A program made the translations under genes and the position numbers. Positions 7,032 through 12,215 of a DNA stretch of 12,215 nt are shown here, in pieces. How positions within the stretch are numbered: the first letter of the stretch is position 1; each line of letters starts with the position of its first letter. Below the pieces are notes generated by a model. The model saw nothing but the letters and a program-made list of their open reading frames with translations, ran no database searches and was not told the DNA's origin. Origin of the DNA: Sulfuritalea sp. (GTDB taxonomy: Bacteria > Pseudomonadota > Gammaproteobacteria > Burkholderiales > Rhodocyclaceae); the NCBI GenBank assembly GCA_021738105.1, contig JAIPCS010000099.1, positions 1 to 12,215 of the forward strand, given 5' to 3'.

Positions 7032-7791
7032 AATGCGATACGGAGGTTTCACCACACTCTTATACAAGGAAGTGTTGCGGTTCTGGAAGGTGGCTTCTCA
7101 AACGGTCGCGGCACCGGTGCTGACTGCACTGCTATATCTTCTGATTTTCTCGCATGTTCTGGAAGGGCATGTGCAAATCCATGGCGTTGCCTATACGGCA
7201 TTCCTGATTCCCGGGTTGGTAATGATGTCGGTGCTGCAAAACGCTTTCTCCAATTCCTCCTCCTCGCTGATCCAGTCCAAGGTGACGGGAAACATTGTCT
7301 TTGTTCTATTGCCGCCAATTTCCTACATGGAGTTTTACGCCGCATACGTCGTGGCGTCGGTGGTGCGAGGACTGGTGGTGGGAGCGGGCGTTTTGCTTGC
7401 CACCGCCTGGTTTGCGCCACTTAGTTTTGTCGAACCGTTCTGGATACTGGTTTTTGCCGTGATGGGAGGGGCAATTCTCGGTAGCCTTGGTGTGATCGCC
7501 GGGATTTGGGCGGACAAATTCGATCAATTGGCGGCTTTCCAGAATTTCCTGATCATGCCGCTGACCTTTCTTTCGGGTGTTTTTTACTCCATTAATTCGT
7601 TGCCCCCATTTTGGCAGCAACTGTCACACTGGAACCCTGTTTTCTACATGATCGATGGCTTTCGTCATGGCTTCTTCGGCACCTCTGATGCTTCGCCCTG
7701 GATGAGCCTGGCTGTTGTCAGCACTTGCCTGGTAGTGCTGGCGACTTTTACTTTGAATCTGCTAAAGCGCGGCTATAAGCTGCGAAATTAA
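7015..7791 (+). CDS. yadH: ABC-2 type exporter permease, YadH-like
   Basis: This 258-residue inner-membrane protein is of the ABC-2 (DrrB/YadH) type, matching E. coli YadH in length (about 256). It has about six hydrophobic segments and the family patterns FLIPGLVMMSVLQNAFSNSS (about 63-82), GNIVFVLLPPISYMEF and the late LMPLTF-like motif FLIMPLTFLSGVFYSI, followed by HWNPVFYMIDGFRHGFFG. I prefer the ATG at 7015, which has a purine-rich AAGGG at 7003-7007 in front and overlaps the ATPase gene by 17 bp. An ATG at 7033 (MRYGGFTTLLYKEV) is an alternative, one base past the ATPase stop. With the preceding gene it forms one exporter of unknown cargo. Confidence 0.88.
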   Translation: MNRRSEMRYGGFTTLLYKEVLRFWKVASQTVAAPVLTALLYLLIFSHVLEGHVQIHGVAYTAFLIPGLVMMSVLQNAFSNSSSSLIQSKVTGNIVFVLLPPISYMEFYAAYVVASVVRGLVVGAGVLLATAWFAPLSFVEPFWILVFAVMGGAILGSLGVIAGIWADKFDQLAAFQNFLIMPLTFLSGVFYSINSLPPFWQQLSHWNPVFYMIDGFRHGFFGTSDASPWMSLAVVSTCLVVLATFTLNLLKRGYKLRN

Positions 7792-7795
7792 GGAG
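7790..7795 (+). promoter_or_regulatory. Strong ribosome binding site of ibaG
   Basis: AAGGAG lies seven bases before the ATG at 7803 and overlaps the stop codon of the upstream permease gene (7789-7791). It is the best Shine-Dalgarno sequence in the window and fixes the ibaG start. Confidence 0.8.
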
Positions 7796-7802
7796 CAAGC
7801 AC

Positions 7803-9306
<1,504 letters not shown>

Positions 9307-9348
9307 GTAGATTTGGCGTCATCTTGATGGGGGCAGGTACGTTGGGTG

Positions 9349-9377
9349 TTCGCGGTCAAAGCCCGCTCGAATAGAAT
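9349..9377 (+). promoter_or_regulatory. Candidate hisG promoter, possibly giving a leaderless mRNA
   Basis: TAGAAT at 9372-9377 is a good -10 box. It is so close to the hisG ATG (9384) that the predicted transcription start falls on the A of the ATG. The -35 candidate TTCGCG (9349-9354, 17-bp spacer) is only a 3/6 match. No Shine-Dalgarno sequence lies between the -10 box and the ATG. Confidence 0.35.
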
Positions 9378-9383
9378 AGCGCC

Positions 9384-10025
9384 ATGAGTGGAATCACTAT
9401 TGCCCTTTCCAAGGGCCGAATATTCGAAGAAACACTGCCTCTGCTGGCGGCGGCGGGTATCGTGCCGGCCGAAGACCCTGAAAAATCGCGCAAACTGATT
9501 ATCGGCACCAGCCGCGACGATGTTCGCGTGGTGATTGTGCGTGCCTCGGACGTACCGACTTACGTTCAGTACGGTGCTGCCGATCTGGGCATCGCCGGCA
9601 AGGATGTGTTGCTTGAACATGGCGGGGAAGGCTTGTATCAGCCGCTGGATCTGAACATTGCCAAATGCCGCATGTGTGTTGCCGCACCGGTCGGTTTCGA
9701 CTACGCGGCGGCCGTACGCCGTGGCGCGCGGTTACGCATTGCTACCAAGTACGTTGCCGTGGCGCGCGAGCACTTCGCTGCCAAGGGTGTGCATGTAGAC
9801 CTGATCAAGCTCTACGGCTCGATGGAGCTTGCACCGCTGGCGGGACTGGCTGAGGCCATTGTTGATCTGGTGTCCAGCGGAGGTACCCTCAAGGCCAACA
9901 AACTGGTTGAAGTCGAAGAGATCATGAGCATATCTTCGCGGCTGGTGGTGAATCAGGCTGCGCTGAAAATGAAGCGCAAGCTGCTGCAACCGGTCATGGC
10001 CGCGATTGAAGGTGCGATCAAGTGA
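9384..10025 (+). CDS. hisG: HisG, ATP phosphoribosyltransferase (short form)
   Basis: HisG joins ATP and phosphoribosyl pyrophosphate to make phosphoribosyl-ATP, the first step of histidine synthesis. The 213-residue length is that of the short form, which lacks the C-terminal regulatory domain and needs HisZ as partner; hisZ is not in this window. Recognisable segments are [20 protein letters not shown] (about 7-26), [19 protein letters not shown] (about 53-71), the phosphoribosyl-binding [14 protein letters not shown] (about 161-174) and a final [16 protein letters not shown] 77-bp gap follows murA, with a promoter-like -10 box at its end. The stop overlaps the hisD GTG by 4 bp. Confidence 0.96.
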   Translation: MSGITIALSKGRIFEETLPLLAAAGIVPAEDPEKSRKLIIGTSRDDVRVVIVRASDVPTYVQYGAADLGIAGKDVLLEHGGEGLYQPLDLNIAKCRMCVAAPVGFDYAAAVRRGARLRIATKYVAVAREHFAAKGVHVDLIKLYGSMELAPLAGLAEAIVDLVSSGGTLKANKLVEVEEIMSISSRLVVNQAALKMKRKLLQPVMAAIEGAIK

Positions 10026-11316
10026 TTCGTCGCTGGTCCACTCGCGATCCCGACTTCACAGCAGCACTTGATGCGCTGCTGCATTTCGACCATTCGACTG
10101 ATGACGCCATTGAATTGAGCGTCGCCGAGATCCTTTCCCGGGTTCGTGCTGAGGGAGACGCGGCGGTACTCGAGTACACGCGTCGCTTTGATCATCTTGA
10201 TGTTGCCACGATGGCCGAACTGGAGTTGTCCAGAAGTCAGTTGCGCGAAGCGCTGGACCGGCTGCCGGCGGCACAACGATCAGCGCTGGAGGCCGCCGCG
10301 CAAAGAGTCACCTCCTATCACGAGCGGCAGAGACTCGAGTCCTGGAGTTTTACCGAAGCCGACGGCACGCGATTGGGCCAGAAGGTCACACCGCTGGACC
10401 GGGTGGGTCTGTATGTGCCGGGCGGGAAAGCGGCCTATCCGAGTTCGGTGCTGATGAATGCGCTGCCGGCGAGGGTGGCGGGCGTGGGCGAATTGATCAT
10501 GGTTGTGCCGACACCGCGCGGCGAGAAAAACATGCTGGTGCTGGCGGCCGCCTGTTTGGCAGGGGTGGACCGGGTATTCACCATCGGCGGCGCACAGGCT
10601 GTGGCGGCACTGGCGTATGGAACACAGACACTACCCCAGGTTGACAAAATCGTGGGACCTGGCAACGCTTACGTGGCTGCCGCCAAGCGTCGCGTGTTTG
10701 GTACCGTAGCATCGATATGGTCGCCGGCCCGTCGGAAGTGCTGATCATCGCCGATGCCTCGGTCAATCCTGATTGGGTGGCGATAGACTTATTCGCTCAG
10801 GCCGAGCACGACGAGCTGGCTCAGGCGATACTGTTGAGTCCTGATCCGGACTTTATATCGCAGGTTGCGGCCAGCATCGAGCGGCTGTTACCCACTTTGC
10901 CACGTCGCGAAGTGATCTCGGCCTCGCTCAAGGGCCGTGGCGCCCTGATACACGTTGCCGATCTGGAAGAAGCCTGCATGCTTGCCAATCGTATTGCGCC
11001 CGAACATCTTGAACTGGCAGTTGCCGATCCCTCAGCGCTGGTCGAAAAGATTCGTCACGCAGGGGCCATTTTCGTGGGTCACTATTCGTCCGAGTCGCTT
11101 GGTGACTATTGTGCCGGTCCAAATCACGTATTGCCGACATCACGCAGCGCGCGGTTTTCTTCTCCGCTGGGCGTCTATGACTTTCAAAAACGCACGAGCT
11201 TGATCGAGGTTTCCATGGCCGGTGCTCAATATCTTGGGCCGATTGCGGCCACTTTGGCTCACGGGGAAGGGCTCACCGCCCATGCCCGAGCTGCGGAGCT
11301 GCGCACCAAAGGCTAG
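10022..11316 (+). pseudogene. hisD: HisD, histidinol dehydrogenase, split by a one-base frameshift
   Basis: HisD oxidises histidinol to histidine in two NAD-dependent steps, ending the pathway. The frame starts at GTG 10022 and reads HisD as far as GTVA (codons to 10711), then goes out of frame and stops at 10742-10744. The rest of HisD continues from 10711 in the next frame ([13 protein letters not shown]) to the stop at 11314-11316. Adding one base near 10706-10711 gives a normal 431-residue enzyme. It has NAD-site [13 protein letters not shown], zinc ligands Gln260 and His263 (QAEHDE), catalytic Glu328-His329 (APEHLEL), Asp362 and His421, each two higher than in E. coli. No other lesion is visible, so a recent mutation or a sequencing error is likely. 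No slippery heptamer (X XXY YYZ) is present at the junction. If the gap is an error, this is an ordinary functional hisD. Confidence 0.9.
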
Positions 11317-11360
11317 AATTTGGATCTGCGCCTCAAGTCTTGGCGGGTAGCGCAGCGAGT

Positions 11361-12215
11361 TTATCGCCGAGTCGTTCCAGGAGTTTCGGCAAGAATTTCC
11401 TTCAATGCGGCGACAAGTCTCGCGCACTGCTCATCCGAACCAATCGTGATCCGCAGGAACTGATCGATTCGTGGCTGCTTGAAGTGACGCACGATGACGC
11501 CGCGTTGCCGTAACGCCAACGCCGACTTTTCGGCATCGTGCTGCGGATGGCGGACGAAAATGAAATTGGCCGCTGAAGGGAGCACCTCGAATCCGAGAGC
11601 TTTCAATTCACCGATCAACTTTTCGCGCGAATCAATGACGGTCTTGCAGGTGAATTCGAAATACTCGCGGTCTTCGAATGCCGCCGTGGCTCCGGCAATA
11701 GCGAGCCGTCCCAGCGGATAGGAGTTGAAGCTGTTCTTGACCCGTTCGAGTGCCTCTATCAGGTCAATATGTCCAGCAGCGAAGCCGACGCGCAACCCGG
11801 CCAGTGATCGGGCCTTGGACAGGGTTTGTACCACCAGCAGATTGGGGTAGTCGGCAATCAACGGAATTGCGCTCTCGCCGCCGAAATCGACATAGGCTTC
11901 ATCAATCACTACGACTGAATCCGGATTCGATTGCAACAGATTTTCGATCCCGGTCAATGGCAACAGGCAACCGGTTGGTGCGTTCGGATTGGGAAAAATG
12001 ATCCCGCCATTGGGCCTGGCATAGTCGCTGATCCGGATCGAGAAATCATCGGCAAGCGGAATCGTTTCGAAATCTACTTGATAGAGCCCGCAATACACGG
12101 GATAAAAACTGTAAGTGATGTCGGGAAACAGAATCGGCCGAGCGTGCTTCAGCAGGCCCAGAAAAATGTGAGCCAGAACTTCGTCCGAGCCGTTGCCGAC
12201 AAAGATGCTTTTCGG
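11361..12215 (-). CDS. hisC: HisC, histidinol-phosphate aminotransferase (N-terminus beyond right edge)
   Basis: This PLP-dependent class I/II aminotransferase converts imidazole acetol phosphate and glutamate to histidinol phosphate. The minus strand is open from base 12215 to the stop at 11361-11363, giving 284 visible residues; roughly 70-80 N-terminal residues are missing compared with the usual ~350-360. A GTG at 12098 is internal, because the family match continues upstream of it: [16 protein letters not shown], then [16 protein letters not shown]. Further motifs are PNPNAPTG (visible 76-83), [13 protein letters not shown] (101-113) and the PLP lysine at visible 134 in [14 protein letters not shown]. 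The wording is close to HisC of Firmicutes and some proteobacteria rather than E. coli HisC. It converges on hisD with 44 bp between the stops. A related aminotransferase role cannot be fully excluded. Confidence 0.9.
   Translation of the reverse strand, partial: PKSIFVGNGSDEVLAHIFLGLLKHARPILFPDITYSFYPVYCGLYQVDFETIPLADDFSIRISDYARPNGGIIFPNPNAPTGCLLPLTGIENLLQSNPDSVVVIDEAYVDFGGESAIPLIADYPNLLVVQTLSKARSLAGLRVGFAAGHIDLIEALERVKNSFNSYPLGRLAIAGATAAFEDREYFEFTCKTVIDSREKLIGELKALGFEVLPSAANFIFVRHPQHDAEKSALALRQRGVIVRHFKQPRIDQFLRITIGSDEQCARLVAALKEILAETPGTTRR

Noticed and set aside
10717..11316. A separate gene starting at ATG 10717, downstream of a shortened hisD.
   Set aside because: Its first residues ([11 protein letters not shown]) are an internal HisD segment, there is no ribosome binding site, and the upstream frame supplies exactly the missing N-terminal half.
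11317..11360. Possible terminator between the convergent hisD and hisC genes (TGCGC ... GCGCA and CGCC ... GGCG pairs).
   Set aside because: The arms are only 4-5 bp with a long loop, and no run of T follows on either strand, so I cannot support a terminator.
12095..12098. GTG at 12098 as the start of a short aminotransferase.
   Set aside because: Conserved HisC sequence continues without a stop for 39 codons upstream to the window edge.

Overview
The window reads as a chromosomal housekeeping segment of a Gram-negative proteobacterium, most likely a betaproteobacterium (Burkholderiales or Nitrosomonadales type). The reasons are a complete outer-membrane lipid asymmetry (Mla) operon with mlaA inside it, the order mla genes - YadG/YadH-type ABC pair - ibaG - murA - hisG - hisD, and a short-form HisG. 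Base composition looks moderately GC-rich by eye (not calculated). I see no rRNA, tRNA, insertion sequence, CRISPR array or prophage. The only long non-coding gaps are 1940-2109 (170 bp, divergent promoters) and 6003-6119 (117 bp); none exceeds 300 bp.

Layout. On the minus strand at the left edge, a TTG-started sigma-54-dependent response regulator (506-1939) is followed 27 bp later by the N-terminal part of an ExeA/MshM-type AAA ATPase (478 down to base 1, cut by the window edge). A divergent intergenic region then separates them from a plus-strand envelope cluster: mlaF, mlaE, mlaD, mlaA, mlaC, mlaB (2110-6002), an ABC-2 type exporter pair related to YadG/YadH (6120-7791), ibaG (7803-8045) and murA (8038-9306). 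Histidine biosynthesis follows with hisG (9384-10025) and hisD (10022-11316). A hisC-like aminotransferase lies on the opposite strand (11361 to beyond 12215), converging on hisD.

How the genes work together. MlaFEDB is the inner-membrane ABC complex, MlaC the periplasmic carrier and MlaA the outer-membrane lipoprotein; together they move phospholipid between the two membranes. MurA performs the first committed step of peptidoglycan synthesis, and IbaG is a BolA-family Fe-S/stress protein whose gene overlaps murA. HisG, HisD and HisC catalyse the first, last and a middle step of histidine synthesis.

The clearest anomaly is a one-base loss near 10706-10711 that splits hisD into two frames, although every catalytic and zinc residue I can place survives on one side or the other. 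Other points worth a look are the ABC exporter pair inserted in the otherwise E. coli-like mla-ibaG-murA order, the reversed and Firmicutes-like hisC, the response regulator/MshM-ATPase pair, a possible leaderless hisG transcript, and a TTG codon upstream of mlaF that is better read as a promoter -35 box. I did not find a convincing wholly new biological system; most of this window is recognisable core biology.
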